DNA of 64,000 nucleotides from DATAOG01 sp963840925. Its GTDB lineage: Bacteria > Pseudomonadota > Alphaproteobacteria > Geminicoccales > Geminicoccaceae. The notes beneath the pieces were generated by a model that was given only the letters and a program-made list of their open reading frames with translations, searched no databases and was not told the origin of the DNA. Where the stretch lies: positions 186,001 to 250,000 of the forward strand of contig CAWJAY010000027.1 in the NCBI GenBank assembly GCA_963840925.1, in the 5' to 3' direction. Positions 38,115 to 47,764 of the stretch are shown piece after piece; position 1 is the first letter of the stretch; every line of letters starts with the position of its first letter. The position numbers were made by a program, and so were the translations under genes.

Positions 38115-39313
38115 TGGCCGATCGCAGCTTCCTCGAGTGGCCGTTCTTCGAGCCCGCGCATCGGGCGCTGGCGGACGAGGTCGGGCGTTTCGCCGACCGC
38201 GCGCTCGACGGCTTGATCGACGAGCGGGACGTCGATGGCAGCTGTCGCCGGCTGGTCCGGGCGCTCGGCCGCGCCGGGCTGCTCGGGCTCAGCGTCCCGG
38301 CCCCGCACGGCGGCCGCGCGCCAGGGCTCGATGTCCGCAGCCTGTGCCTGACCCGCGAGCTGCTCGCCTACCAGGCCGGCCTTGCCGACTTCGCCTTCGC
38401 GATGCAGGGCCTGGGCTCGGGGCCGATCTCGCTGTTCGGCACCGAGGCGCAGAAGGCCCGCTACCTGCCCGGGGTCGCGGCCGGCGAGGCGATCGTTGGC
38501 TTCGCGCTGACCGAGCCCGAGGCGGGCTCCGATGCCGCGCGGATCGCCACCAGCGCACGGCGCGACGGCGATGCCTTCGTGCTCGACGGCGCCAAGACCT
38601 GGATCTCGAACGGCGGCATCGCCGCGCACTACGTGGTCTTCGCGCGCACCGGCGAGGCACCGGGCGCCAGGGGCATCTCGGCGCTGATCGTCGATGCGCA
38701 GACGCCGGGCCTCGTGGTCGCGGCGCGCCTCGAGGCGCTGGCCCCGCATCCGCTCGCGACGCTTCGCTTCGAGGGCGCGCGCGTGCCGGCGCGAAACCTG
38801 CTCGGCGCCGGCGGCGACGGCTTCAGGCTCGCGATGGCGACGCTCGATGTGTTCCGCGCGACCGTCGGCGCCGCGGCGCTGGGCTTTGCCCGCCGGGCGC
38901 TGGATGAGGCGCTCGACCATGCCGAGCGGCGCCAGATCATGGACCGGCCGCTCGCCGAGCTGCAGATGAGCCAGGCCCGCCTCGCCGACATGGCGGCCGC
39001 GATCGACGCCGCGGCGCTGCTGGTCTACCGCGCCGCCTGGGCCAAGGACCAGGGTGCGGCGCGGATCACCCGCGAGGCCGCGATCGCCAAGCTGTTCGCA
39101 ACCGAAGCCGCCCAGCGCGTGATCGATGGCGCGGTCCAGCTGCACGGCGCCGAGGGCGTCCGCCGCGGCGCCAGAGTCGAGGCGCTCTACCGGGAGATCC
39201 GGGCGCTGCGCATCTACGAGGGTGCAAGCGAGGTCCAACAGCTCGTCATCGCCCGCGCGGCGCGCGAGGCGCGCGCCCAGGAGCGGGCATCAGCGCTGGA
39301 GGTGGTGAGATGA
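38114..39313 (+). CDS. acyl-CoA dehydrogenase of the aminobenzoate operon
   Basis: 399 residues, FAD-dependent. Family blocks are GFALTEPEAGSDAARIATSA, KTWISNGGIAAHYVVFARTG, the helical domain ending VIDGAVQLHGAEGVRRG, and VEALYREIRALRIYEGASEV with the catalytic Glu in YEGASE. It should oxidise an acyl-CoA intermediate of the pathway, passing electrons to ETF. It starts on the last base of the hydratase stop codon and ends in an ATGA overlap with the ligase gene. Confidence 0.9.
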   Translation: MADRSFLEWPFFEPAHRALADEVGRFADRALDGLIDERDVDGSCRRLVRALGRAGLLGLSVPAPHGGRAPGLDVRSLCLTRELLAYQAGLADFAFAMQGLGSGPISLFGTEAQKARYLPGVAAGEAIVGFALTEPEAGSDAARIATSARRDGDAFVLDGAKTWISNGGIAAHYVVFARTGEAPGARGISALIVDAQTPGLVVAARLEALAPHPLATLRFEGARVPARNLLGAGGDGFRLAMATLDVFRATVGAAALGFARRALDEALDHAERRQIMDRPLAELQMSQARLADMAAAIDAAALLVYRAAWAKDQGAARITREAAIAKLFATEAAQRVIDGAVQLHGAEGVRRGARVEALYREIRALRIYEGASEVQQLVIARAAREARAQERASALEVVR

Positions 39314-41037
39314 TCGGCCTGCACGAGGTGACGATCGACCATCCAGCCGCACCAACCAGAACCAATCAAGCTGCGGCTGCGGCTGGCACGATCGGGACGG
39401 CGACCCAGGCTCCGGGCGGGGCTGCCGACAGTTTCGCGCGCGACCGCCTGCCGCCCGCGGACCAGTGGCCGGAGCTCGACCTCGGGCACCCGGCCTACCG
39501 CTATCCGGCGCGGCTGAACTGCGTCACCGAGTTCCTCGACCGCTGGATCGCGGCGGGCCTGGGCGAGCGCACCGCTTTGGTGACGCCAGAGGGCGCCTGG
39601 ACCTACCGGCGGCTGTTCGAGACGACCAACCGGATCGCGCGCGTCCTGGTCGAGGACCTCCGCCTCGTGCCCGGCAACCGGGTGCTGCTGCGCGCCGCCA
39701 ACACGCCGATGATGGTTGCGGCCTATCTGGCCGTGATCAGGGCCGGCGGCATCGCGGTCGGCACGATGCCGCTGCTGCGCGCGAGCGAGCTCAAGAAGAT
39801 CCTGGCCAAGGCCGAGATCAGCCACGCGCTCTGCGACCTCCGGCTCAAGGACGAGCTCGAGAGTGCTTGCGCCGCGGTGCCGTGCCTACGCCAGCTCGTC
39901 TTCTGGCAGTCCGATGCCGCCGACGGCCTGGAGGCGCGGCTGGCGGCCAAGCCTCCGGTCTTCGAGGCGTTCGACAGCGCTGCCGACGACATCTGCCTGA
40001 TCGCGTTCACCTCGGGCACGACCGGCGAGCCCAAGGGCACGGTGCACTTCCATCGCGACCTGCTCGCGATCTGCGACGGCTTCTCGCGCCAGCTGCTGCG
40101 GCCTTCTGCCGCCGACCTGTTCTGCGGCAGCCCGCCGCTCGCGTTCACGTTCGGGCTCGGCGGCCTTGCCCTCTTTCCGCTCCGGGAGGGCGCAACCTCG
40201 CTTCTGTTGGAGCAGGCAGCACCCGCCCAGCTCGCCGAGGCGATCGCGACCTTCCGGCCCACTATCTGCTTCACCGCGCCGACCGCCTGGCGGGCGCTGG
40301 CGGGCCTCGCCGAGCAGCACGACCTGGGCTCGCTGCAAAAGGGCGTCTCGGCCGGCGAGCACCTGCCCAAGGCGACCTTCGAGCTGGTCAGGGAAAAGCT
40401 CGGCCTCGAGCTGATCGACGGCATCGGCTCGACCGAGCTGTTGCACATCTTCATCGCCGCCGCCGGCGCCGACATCCGCCCCGGCGCGACCGGCCGGCCG
40501 GTGCCCGGCTATCAGGCCCGGATCGTCGACGCCCGTGGCCGCGAGGTCCCGCCAGGCACCGTCGGGCGGCTCGCGGTCAAGGGGCCGACCGGCTGCCGTT
40601 ATCTCGCTGACGACCGCCAGCGGGATTACGTCCAGGCCGGCTGGAACCTGACCGGCGACAGCTTTTGCATGGACCAGGACGGCTATTTCTGGTTCCAGGC
40701 GCGCGCCGACGACATGATCATCTCGGCCGGCTACAACATCGCCGGCCCCGAGGTCGAGGGTGCCTTGCTCGGCCATCCCGCGGTCGCCGAATGCGCGGTC
40801 GTCGGCAAGCCGGACCAGGAGCGCGGCCAGATCGTCATCGCCTTCGTCGTGCCCAAGCCCGGCGTGACCGCCGACCAGGCGCTGGTCGAGGTGCTCCAGG
40901 CCCACGTCAAGCGGACGATCGCGCCCTACAAGTACCCGCGCCAGATCGCCTTCCGCGAGCGCCTGCCCAAGACCGCGACCGGCAAGCTGCAGCGCTTCAA
41001 GCTGAGGCGGCAGGCGGCCGCCGCCGGGCCGGCGTGA
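39310..41037 (+). CDS. abmG: 2-aminobenzoate-CoA ligase
   Basis: 575 residues of the benzoate-CoA-ligase group of adenylate-forming enzymes. The phosphate loop is LIAFTSGTTGEPKGTVHFHR, then DGIGSTELLHIFI (A5 region), YFWFQARADDMIISAGYNIA (A8) and the catalytic Lys in PKTATGKLQRFKLRR (A10). It would activate 2-aminobenzoate to 2-aminobenzoyl-CoA, the substrate of the monooxygenase encoded first in this operon. The first 45 residues are poorly conserved; a start at 39310 fits the overlap with the upstream stop. It is coupled to ridA downstream by a GTGA overlap. Confidence 0.85.
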   Translation: MIGLHEVTIDHPAAPTRTNQAAAAAGTIGTATQAPGGAADSFARDRLPPADQWPELDLGHPAYRYPARLNCVTEFLDRWIAAGLGERTALVTPEGAWTYRRLFETTNRIARVLVEDLRLVPGNRVLLRAANTPMMVAAYLAVIRAGGIAVGTMPLLRASELKKILAKAEISHALCDLRLKDELESACAAVPCLRQLVFWQSDAADGLEARLAAKPPVFEAFDSAADDICLIAFTSGTTGEPKGTVHFHRDLLAICDGFSRQLLRPSAADLFCGSPPLAFTFGLGGLALFPLREGATSLLLEQAAPAQLAEAIATFRPTICFTAPTAWRALAGLAEQHDLGSLQKGVSAGEHLPKATFELVREKLGLELIDGIGSTELLHIFIAAAGADIRPGATGRPVPGYQARIVDARGREVPPGTVGRLAVKGPTGCRYLADDRQRDYVQAGWNLTGDSFCMDQDGYFWFQARADDMIISAGYNIAGPEVEGALLGHPAVAECAVVGKPDQERGQIVIAFVVPKPGVTADQALVEVLQAHVKRTIAPYKYPRQIAFRERLPKTATGKLQRFKLRRQAAAAGPA

Positions 41038-41456
41038 CCGGCCTGCGTGAGCCACGGCCGATGCTGGGCGTGATCCGGCCCGACGGCTGGCCGCGGCCGA
41101 AAGGCTACGCGCACGCGATCGCCGCCGAGGGCCGGCTGGTCTTTATCTCCGGGCAGATCGGCTGGGACGCGAGCGAGACCTTCCAGAGCGACGACTTCGT
41201 CGACCAGGCCCGCCAAGCGCTGGAGAACGTCGTGACGCTGTTGCGCGCCGCCGGCGGCCGGCCGGAGCATCTGGTCCGGATGGCCTGGTACGTCGTCGAC
41301 AAGCGGGAGTACCTCGGCCGCCAGAAGGAGCTGGGCCAGGTCTATCGCGAGGTCATCGGCGCGATCTTTCCGGCGATGACCGCGGTCGAGGTCAGCGCGC
41401 TGATCGAGGACCGGGCTCGGGTCGAGATCGAGTGCACGGCGGTGATTCCGCACTAG
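41034..41456 (+). CDS. RidA/YjgF-family protein, likely enamine or aminomuconate deaminase
   Basis: 140 residues from a GTG overlapping the ligase stop, or slightly shorter from the ATG at 41061 (MLGVIRPDGWPRPKGYAHAI). It has the RidA fold signatures LVFISGQIGWDASE and LENVVTLLRAAGGRPEHLV, and the C-terminal EDRARVEIECTAVIP with the conserved Arg and Glu. RidA-like proteins hydrolyse enamine/imine intermediates, which suits release of ammonia from an aminobenzoyl-CoA-derived product. It is the last gene of the operon. Confidence 0.9.
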   Translation: MTGLREPRPMLGVIRPDGWPRPKGYAHAIAAEGRLVFISGQIGWDASETFQSDDFVDQARQALENVVTLLRAAGGRPEHLVRMAWYVVDKREYLGRQKELGQVYREVIGAIFPAMTAVEVSALIEDRARVEIECTAVIPH

Positions 41457-41743
41457 CCCGGCTGGCGCCCCGCGGCGCCTGGGCGCTGCTCCGCTGCCCG
41501 CAGGGCCGGCCGCGACCAACGTCGCCAGCACGCGGCTGCCGGCGCACCTCGCTCGCCGGTTGCAAACCTTGCCCCAAGCCGGCTTCGCAGCTTTAATGGC
41601 GCCATCACCGGGGCCATCGCTGGCGGGTCGCGCATGCGCGCGCCTTGATCGCGATCAAGCGGCGCCGCATCGCGCGTGGCTGCCCGGCGAGCGTCGGCCT
41701 GGGGGCCTTGTCTGAACCGGCTGCAACGACAGGAGAAACCGCT
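41457..41743. other. intergenic region after the aminobenzoate operon
   Basis: About 290 bases. GC-rich inverted segments are present, but I cannot define an intrinsic terminator with a T-run. No gene is seen. Confidence 0.3.
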
Positions 41744-42175
41744 GTGGCAGAGAGTCTGGTCACGCCTGATCAGCTCAGGCGCATCGCCGAAGAGCAGGAG
41801 ATGGCGAGAGCGAAGGAGGCGCTCGAGAAGAAGCGCAAGGTCGACGACGACCGTCAGCATCTGCGCGAGGCGTTCATGGGCCAGGAGATCCACCCGCAGG
41901 TGCTCGAGCGGGTGTCGCGAATCGTCCAGGGCGCCGCCGAGCGCGGCGAGAGCGAAGTGCTCGCGGTGCGGTTCCCGAGCGAGTACTGCACCGACGGCGG
42001 CCGGGCCATCAACAACTTCGAGACGAGCTGGCCCGAGACGCTGACCGGCTTTGCCAAGCGCGCGCACGAGTTCTTCCGCACCGAGCTCGAGCCCAAGGGC
42101 TACAAGGCACGCGCTCAGATCCTGGATTTCCCGGGCGGCGTGCCGGGCGACGTCGGGATCTTTCTGCGCTGGTGA
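41744..42175 (+). CDS. conserved hypothetical protein
   Basis: 143 residues from a GTG at 41744 with AGGAGA about ten bases upstream (VAESLVTPDQLRRIAEEQEM). An N-terminal charged helix (EEQEMARAKEALEKKRKVDD) is followed by a compact domain with AVRFPSEYCTDGGRAINNFE and a C-terminus FPGGVPGDVGIFLRW. I do not know the family's function. Its last 101 bases are repeated after the alcohol dehydrogenase gene, where only the C-terminal fragment remains. Confidence 0.65.
   Translation: MAESLVTPDQLRRIAEEQEMARAKEALEKKRKVDDDRQHLREAFMGQEIHPQVLERVSRIVQGAAERGESEVLAVRFPSEYCTDGGRAINNFETSWPETLTGFAKRAHEFFRTELEPKGYKARAQILDFPGGVPGDVGIFLRW
42075..42175 (+). repeat. 101-bp direct repeat, copy 1 (3' end of hypothetical gene)
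   Basis: Begins TCCGCACCGAGCTCGAGCCC and runs to the stop of the hypothetical gene. It matches 43461-43561 at about nine of ten positions. The two copies bracket the alcohol dehydrogenase gene. Confidence 0.8.
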
Positions 42176-42424
42176 GCTGTGCGCAAAGCCGTGCGGGGAC
42201 GGGATGCGCAGGACAACAACGCGAACTCGATCGCCAGCTGGCTGCCTGGCAGTGACCGACCGCCGAGCACAGGCCGCGACCTGCTCCGGGCGGCGCGCAT
42301 CATCGCCGCGGTACTGTTCTTGGATTGATCCGGATGAAAGGCCGAATCCGCCGCAATCCTCGGATGGAAGGTTTGGGCGCGGCACGGTCTGGCAGATCGG
42401 ACGACAGCGGACGGGAGACTTGGA

Positions 42425-43444
42425 ATGGCAACGACCATGAAAGCCGCGGTGGTCCACGAGTTCGGGCGCCCGCTTCGAATCGAGGAGGTGCCGGTGCCGG
42501 AACCCGGGCCCGATCAGATCCTGGTGAAGGTCGAGGCGTGCGGTGTCTGCCATACGGACCTGCACGCCGCCAATGGCGACTGGCCGGTCAAGCCGACACC
42601 GCCGTTCGTCCCGGGGCACGAGGGCGTGGGGTATGTGGCGGCGGTCGGACGGGACGCGAAGGGCGTGAACGAAGGCGACCGGGTCGGGGTACCCTGGCTG
42701 CACAGCGCCTGCGGCCGCTGCCGCTACTGCATGACCGCCTGGGAGACCCTGTGCGCCGAGCAGAAGAACACCGGGTATTCGGTCAACGGCGGGTTCGCCG
42801 AATACGTGCTGGCAGATCCCGATTTTGTCGGCCATCTGCCGGCCGGGCTCGAGTTCGCGCCGGCGGCGCCGATCCTGTGCGCCGGCGTGACAGTGTACAA
42901 AGGGCTCAAGGAAACCGAGGCCAAGCCCGGCGACACGGTGGTGATATCGGGCATCGGCGGACTCGGCCATATGGCAGTGCAATACGCCAAGGCCATGGGC
43001 ATGCACGTGATCGCGGTCGACGTCGCCGAGGACAAGCTGAAGCTCGCGAAGACGCTGGGGGCCGACATGACCATTGACGCCACCCGGCAGGATCCTGTCG
43101 ACGAAGTGCAGAAGGGCGGCGGCGCCGAGGGCGTGCTCGTCACCGCGGTGTCGCCGAAGGCATTCAGTCAGGCGGTCGGGATGCTGGCGCGCGGCGGCAC
43201 GATGGCGCTGGTCGGGCTGCCACCCGGCGATTTCCCGCTCTCAATCTTCGACACCGTGCTCAATCGCAAGACCATTCGCGGCTCCATCGTCGGCACCCGC
43301 ATGGATCTGATCGAGGCGCTCCGGTTCGCGGCCGAAGGCAAAGTCGCCTCACACTACTCGATCGATCGGCTCGAGAACGTCAACGGCATCTTCGATCGCA
43401 TGCGCGCGGGCCAGATTGACGGTCGGGTGGTCATGGCGATCTGA
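42425..43444 (+). CDS. adhP: zinc-dependent alcohol dehydrogenase
   Basis: 339 residues of the medium-chain dehydrogenase family. Catalytic zinc ligands are Cys in EACGVCHTDLHAANGDWP, His in PGHEGVG and Cys in PILCAGVTVYKG. Structural zinc cysteines lie in HSACGRCRYCMTAWETLC. The NAD-binding site is VVISGIGGLGHMAVQYAKAM, with Asp in VIAVDVAEDK favouring NAD. It closely follows the AdhP pattern of ethanol-active bacterial enzymes. It is a single gene, bracketed by the 101-bp direct repeat. Confidence 0.9.
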   Translation: MATTMKAAVVHEFGRPLRIEEVPVPEPGPDQILVKVEACGVCHTDLHAANGDWPVKPTPPFVPGHEGVGYVAAVGRDAKGVNEGDRVGVPWLHSACGRCRYCMTAWETLCAEQKNTGYSVNGGFAEYVLADPDFVGHLPAGLEFAPAAPILCAGVTVYKGLKETEAKPGDTVVISGIGGLGHMAVQYAKAMGMHVIAVDVAEDKLKLAKTLGADMTIDATRQDPVDEVQKGGGAEGVLVTAVSPKAFSQAVGMLARGGTMALVGLPPGDFPLSIFDTVLNRKTIRGSIVGTRMDLIEALRFAAEGKVASHYSIDRLENVNGIFDRMRAGQIDGRVVMAI

Positions 43445-43460
43445 GAGCGGAGCCATGGCG

Positions 43461-43561
43461 TCCGCACCGAGCTCGAGCCCAACGGCTACAAGGCACGCGC
43501 CCAGTTCCTGGATTACCCGGGCGGCGTGCCGGGTGGCGTCGGGATCTTTCTGCGGTGGTGA
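43461..43561 (+). repeat. 101-bp direct repeat, copy 2 (orphan C-terminal fragment)
   Basis: Reads in frame RTELEPNGYKARAQFLDYPG and GVPGGVGIFLRW then TGA, the C-terminus of the hypothetical protein at 41744-42175 with a few substitutions. It has no start of its own. It is a duplication scar downstream of the alcohol dehydrogenase gene. Confidence 0.8.
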
Positions 43562-43655
43562 CGCGCGGTCAGGTGCGATCGCAAGTCCGCATCCCGCTGG
43601 CCTACGCTAGCCGCTCGGTCTGGGACGCGCCGGGGCCGTGCCCGAACTCGTGGCT

Positions 43656-44105
43656 CTATAATGAACTGGCCGCCGCCCGTAGCTCCTCGCGCGCGGCCTC
43701 AGCGAACGCTTTCAGAGGATCTATCCCCACCCCACTCCTCATCAATTCATGCATCTCGCGGATCGTCCTGTTCGATGCGAAATAGGTTTCGACCGTTACG
43801 AACATGATATTCTCAGCACACGCGACGGTTCGTGGCGAGCAGAAGACGCGCATCCTGCTGATCATGGCGTAAAGGGCGACGATCTCCTCGATCTTTGGCT
43901 CGGTGCTCACGATGGCTTCGCCATATGCTTTCGATGCCGCGACGATGAAATCACTGAAGAGGTCTTCTCGCCGCGACACTTGGTGGGCGCGCCGGCCGGC
44001 TCTAGCGTGAGCACGTTGGTTCAGCCAAGTCGTGATGCCCGATGTCAGGCCCCCGACCACCGATCCGGCAAGCGCCGCTAGCGCCGAGATGTATGCGACA
44101 TCCAT
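43656..44105 (-). CDS. conserved hypothetical membrane-anchored protein
   Basis: 149 residues. It starts MDVAYISALAALAGSVVGGL and TSGITTWLNQRAHARAGRRA, one N-terminal helix with glycine spacing, then a soluble alpha-helical domain (SRREDLFSDFIVAASKAYGE, VFCSPRTVACAENIMFVTVE). Proteins with this opening are common in alphaproteobacteria but uncharacterised. It is convergent with the upstream repeat and divergent from the DUF3141 gene. Base composition is less GC-rich than its neighbours. Confidence 0.7.
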   Translation of the reverse strand: MDVAYISALAALAGSVVGGLTSGITTWLNQRAHARAGRRAHQVSRREDLFSDFIVAASKAYGEAIVSTEPKIEEIVALYAMISRMRVFCSPRTVACAENIMFVTVETYFASNRTIREMHELMRSGVGIDPLKAFAEAAREELRAAASSL

Positions 44106-44340
44106 GTATCCACCGACATTGCCCAGATAGCCTGCATTCCTGGGTCCGGACAGTGTTCCTCGAATAGTCGTTCGTCAACTGGACGGCCGCCGGAGGTGGG
44201 GCGACGGGCAGCGCTAACACTGAGCCGCATGGCGAACCCGCCGCCGGACTTTATGTTGCGCCGCAGCAAGAACTGTCATACAAGGCGCGCATTCGCGCGG
44301 CAGCCCCTGCACCGCTGAACAGCTCTGACTTTTGGAGGCC

Positions 44341-46766
44341 ATGATGGCGACGACCAGGAACATCCGGGCAGGTGCCGCCGCAGCCCGCAGCGAACCTCTG
44401 TCGGCAGCCGCCGCGCCGTTTGCCGGGCTCGCCGAAGCGGCGGCCAGGTGGCTGCCGGAGCCGGTCGCGGAGGCCTGGAAGGCGGCCCTCGCGGACGCGG
44501 GCAAAGCGCTGTGGCCGGCTCCCGGCGGCACCAACGAGGCCTGGGACTATTGGGTCGACGCGTGGCAGCGGAGTGTCCTCTACCTCGACGTCATGCGCCG
44601 GCGCGGCAACCAGTACCACGAGCATATGGCGGAAAAGGCGCCGCACGTCCTGAGCTTCACCGGCGAGCTCGTCGCCGATGGCCGCAAACTCGAGCGCCCG
44701 GTCAACTACGGGCTGGTCCGGATCGATCGCCTCGAGGACGTGCCGCTCGATCCGAAGAAGCGGCCGTTCGTGGTCGTCGACCCACGCGCCGGGCACGGGC
44801 CCGGCATCGGCGGTTTTAAAGCCGACAGCGAGATCGGCGTCGCCCTGCGCGCCGGCCATCCCTGCTACTTCGTCGGCTTCCTGCCGAAGCCCGTGCCGGG
44901 CCAGACGATCGAGGACGTGATGCGCGCCGAGGCGCACTTTCTCAAGATGGTGGCCGAACTCCATCCCGCGGCCGAGGGCAAGCCGGTCGTGGTCGGCAAC
45001 TGCCAGGCCGGCTGGCAGGTCCTGATGACCGCCGCGACCCGCCCCGAGCTGTTCGGCCCGATCATCGTCGCCGGCTCGCCGCTCTCCTACTGGGCCGGCG
45101 AGCGCGGCAAGAACCCAATGCGCTACTCGGGCGGGCTGCTCGGCGGGAGCTGGCTTACCGCGCTCACGGGCGACCTCGGCAAGGGCGTCTTCGACGGCGC
45201 CTGGCTGGTCCAGAACTTCGAGAACCTGAACCCGGCGAACACGCTCTGGACCAAGCAGTACAACGTCTACTCCAAGATCGACACCGAGACCCGAGCGCTA
45301 CCTTGGCTTCGAGCGCTACTGGGGCGGATACGTCCTGCTCAACGCCGAGGAGATGCAGTACATCGTCGATAACCTGTTCGTCGGCAACCGGCTGGCGATG
45401 GCCGGGCTGATCACGACGGACGGCAGGCGGATCGACCTGCGCGAGATCCGCTCACCGCTCGTCGTCTTCTGCTCCAAGGGCGACAACATCACGCCGCCGC
45501 AGCAGGCGCTGGGCTGGATCACCGACCTCTACGCCAGCGTCGACGACATCCGCGCGCACGGCCAGACGATCGTCTACTGCGTCCACGACAGCGTCGGCCA
45601 CCTCGGCATCTTCGTCTCGGGCGGCGTGGCGAGGAAGGAGCACGAGGAGTTCGCCTCCAACATCGACTTCATCGACATCCTGCCGCCCGGCCTCTACGAG
45701 GCCGTGATCACGCCACGTGGCGAGGGCGAGGCCGGCGCCGACCTGATCGCGGGCAACTACCTGATCCGCTTTGTGGCCCGCGACGTCGAGGACGTGCGGG
45801 CGATCGTCGGCACCGACCCCGAGGACGAACGCCGGTTCGCGGCGGCCGCACGCATCTCTGAGATCAACCTCGGCCTGTACCGCAGCTTCCTCCAGCCGCT
45901 CGTGCGCACCACCGTCAGCGAGCCCCTGGCCGAGTGGATGCGTCGGATGCACCCGCTGCGGCTCCAGTACGAGCTGCTCTCCGACCAGAACCCTATGATG
46001 CGGCCCCTGGCCGGGCTCGCCGAGCGGGTGCGCGAGGAGCGCAAGCCGGCAGCGCCCGACAACGCGCTCGCCAAGCTCGAGGCCGAGGTCTCACACCAGA
46101 TCGAGGCTGCGCTCGACGGCTACCGCGACCTGCGCGACCGCTGGTACGAGCAGGTCTTCCTCGCCGTCTACGGCTCACCGCTCCTGCAGGCCCTGGTCGG
46201 CTTGCGGCGCCAGGGACGAGTCGCGCCGCCGCCGCCCGGGTGACGATCCGGACCACCTCGACTTCGTCGCCCGACGGAAGGCGGAGCTGCTCGAGCGGAT
46301 CGGCTCGGGCGGCCTGCGCGAGGCCTCGCTGCGCGCGCTGCTCTACGTGCTGATGCCGCAGCGCGCCACCGACGAGCGGACGTTCAACCTTTTGCGACGG
46401 ATGCGCGAGGAGCGCGGCGGCGGCATTACGCTCGCCGAGTTCAAGGCCGCGCTGCGCGAGCAGGGCTTCATGCTCCTGCTCGACCAGGAGCAGGCCCTGG
46501 CGACCTTGCCGCGGCTGCTCGGGAGCGCGTCCGCCGAGCAGATCCACGCGATGCTCGAAGACCTGCGCCGCGTCGCTGCCGCCAGTGGACCGCTCGGCGC
46601 CGAGTCCGAGGCCCGGCTCGGGGCGGTCGCCCGAATCTTCGAGAAGGCGGCCAGGGCGGCGCAAGCGGAACGGCCGGCGAGCGCGCGGGTGCGAGCGGTC
46701 GAGGACCGTCCCGCTCGGTCGGCGGCTGATGCGCGGACACGCATGCCGCGCGGAGGGACAGGATGA
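44341..46766 (+). CDS. DUF3141 protein (PhaC-like alpha/beta hydrolase fold), two frameshifts
   Basis: About 806 residues once two one-base shifts (near 45300 and 46225) are restored. The N-terminal part resembles polyhydroxyalkanoate synthase (RRGNQYHEHMAEKAPHVLSF, then YGLVRIDRLEDVP). The nucleophile elbow region is VVVGNCQAGWQVLMTAATRP, with Cys where lipases have Ser. A conserved HDSVGHLGIFVSGGVARKEH segment supplies the His. The C-terminal half (ERYWGGYVLLNAEEMQYIVD, DFVARRKAELLERIGSGGLR) is typical of DUF3141. These proteins are usually followed by pta, ackA and fabI, as here, which suggests acyl-CoA or polyester metabolism. Confidence 0.8.
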
Positions 46767-47760
46767 AGCGGTACCAGGATCCGGGCGAGGTCAGCGCCGC
46801 CGCACAAGGCGGCGCGGGAGTACCGGGTCTATCCGGAGCTGATCGAGCGCTGCGCCGAGCTCGAGCCGGTCAGCGCGGCGGTCGCGCATCCCTGCGATCA
46901 GGCGGCGCTGACCGCTGCGGTCGAGGCCGCGGAGGCCGGCCTGATCCGGCCGGTCCTGGTCGGACCGGAGGCCAAGATCCGCGGCGTGGCCGAAGAGTTC
47001 GGCCTCGACATCCGGCCCTACCGGCTGGTCGATGCGCCGCACAGCCATGCCGCCGCCGCCAAGCCGCGGTCGAGATCGTGCGCGAGGGCGGGGCCGAGGC
47101 CCTGATGAAGGGCAGCCTGCACACCGACGAGCTGATGGGCGAGGTGGTGCGCAAGGACACCGGGCTTCGGACCGAGCGCCGGATCAGCCACGTCTTCATC
47201 ATGGACGTGCCGACCTATCCCAAGCCGCTCGCGGTCACCGACGCCGCGATCAACATCTTCCCCGACCTCGAGACCAAGGTCGACATCGTCCAGAACGCGA
47301 TCGACATGGCGCACGCGCTCGGGCGTGGAGCGGCCCAAGGTCGCGATCCTGTCCGCGGTCGAGACGGTGACGCCGAAGATCCCCTCGACGATCGATGCGG
47401 CGGCGCTGTGCAAGATGGCCGAGCGCGGCCAGATCACCGGCGGCCTGCTCGACGGGCCGCTCGCCTTCGACAACGCGATCAGCAAGGAGGCGGCGCGGAT
47501 CAAGGGCATCCGCTCGGAGGTCGCGGGCGAGCCCGACATCCTGCTCGTGCCCGACCTCGAGGCCGGCAACATGCTGGCCAAGCAGCTGTCGTTCCTGGCC
47601 AATGCCGACGCGGCCGGCATCGTGCTCGGCGCGCGCGTGCCGATCATCCTGACCTGGCGCGCCGACACGGTGCGCGCGCGCATGGCGTCCTGCGCGGTCG
47701 CGGTGCTGCTCGCCCACGCCCGCCGGCAGCAGCGCCGGCACGCCCGGCGGCGGAGTAGGC
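46763..47760 (+). CDS. phosphate acetyl/butyryltransferase (frameshifted)
   Basis: About 330 residues when three shifts (near 46805, 47062 and 47328) are restored. The ATG overlaps the DUF3141 stop. Family blocks are AEAGLIRPVLVGPEAKIRGV, GGAEALMKGSLHTDELMGEV, SHVFIMDVPTYPKPLAVTDA, INIFPDLETKVDIVQNAIDM, VAILSAVETVTPKIPSTIDA and PDLEAGNMLAKQLSFLANAD. This is the catalytic domain of phosphotransacylases, close to those annotated as enoyl-CoA hydratase/phosphate acetyltransferase. It converts acyl-CoA and phosphate to acyl phosphate, the substrate of the kinase encoded next. Confidence 0.8.
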
Positions 47761-47764
47761 GGCG

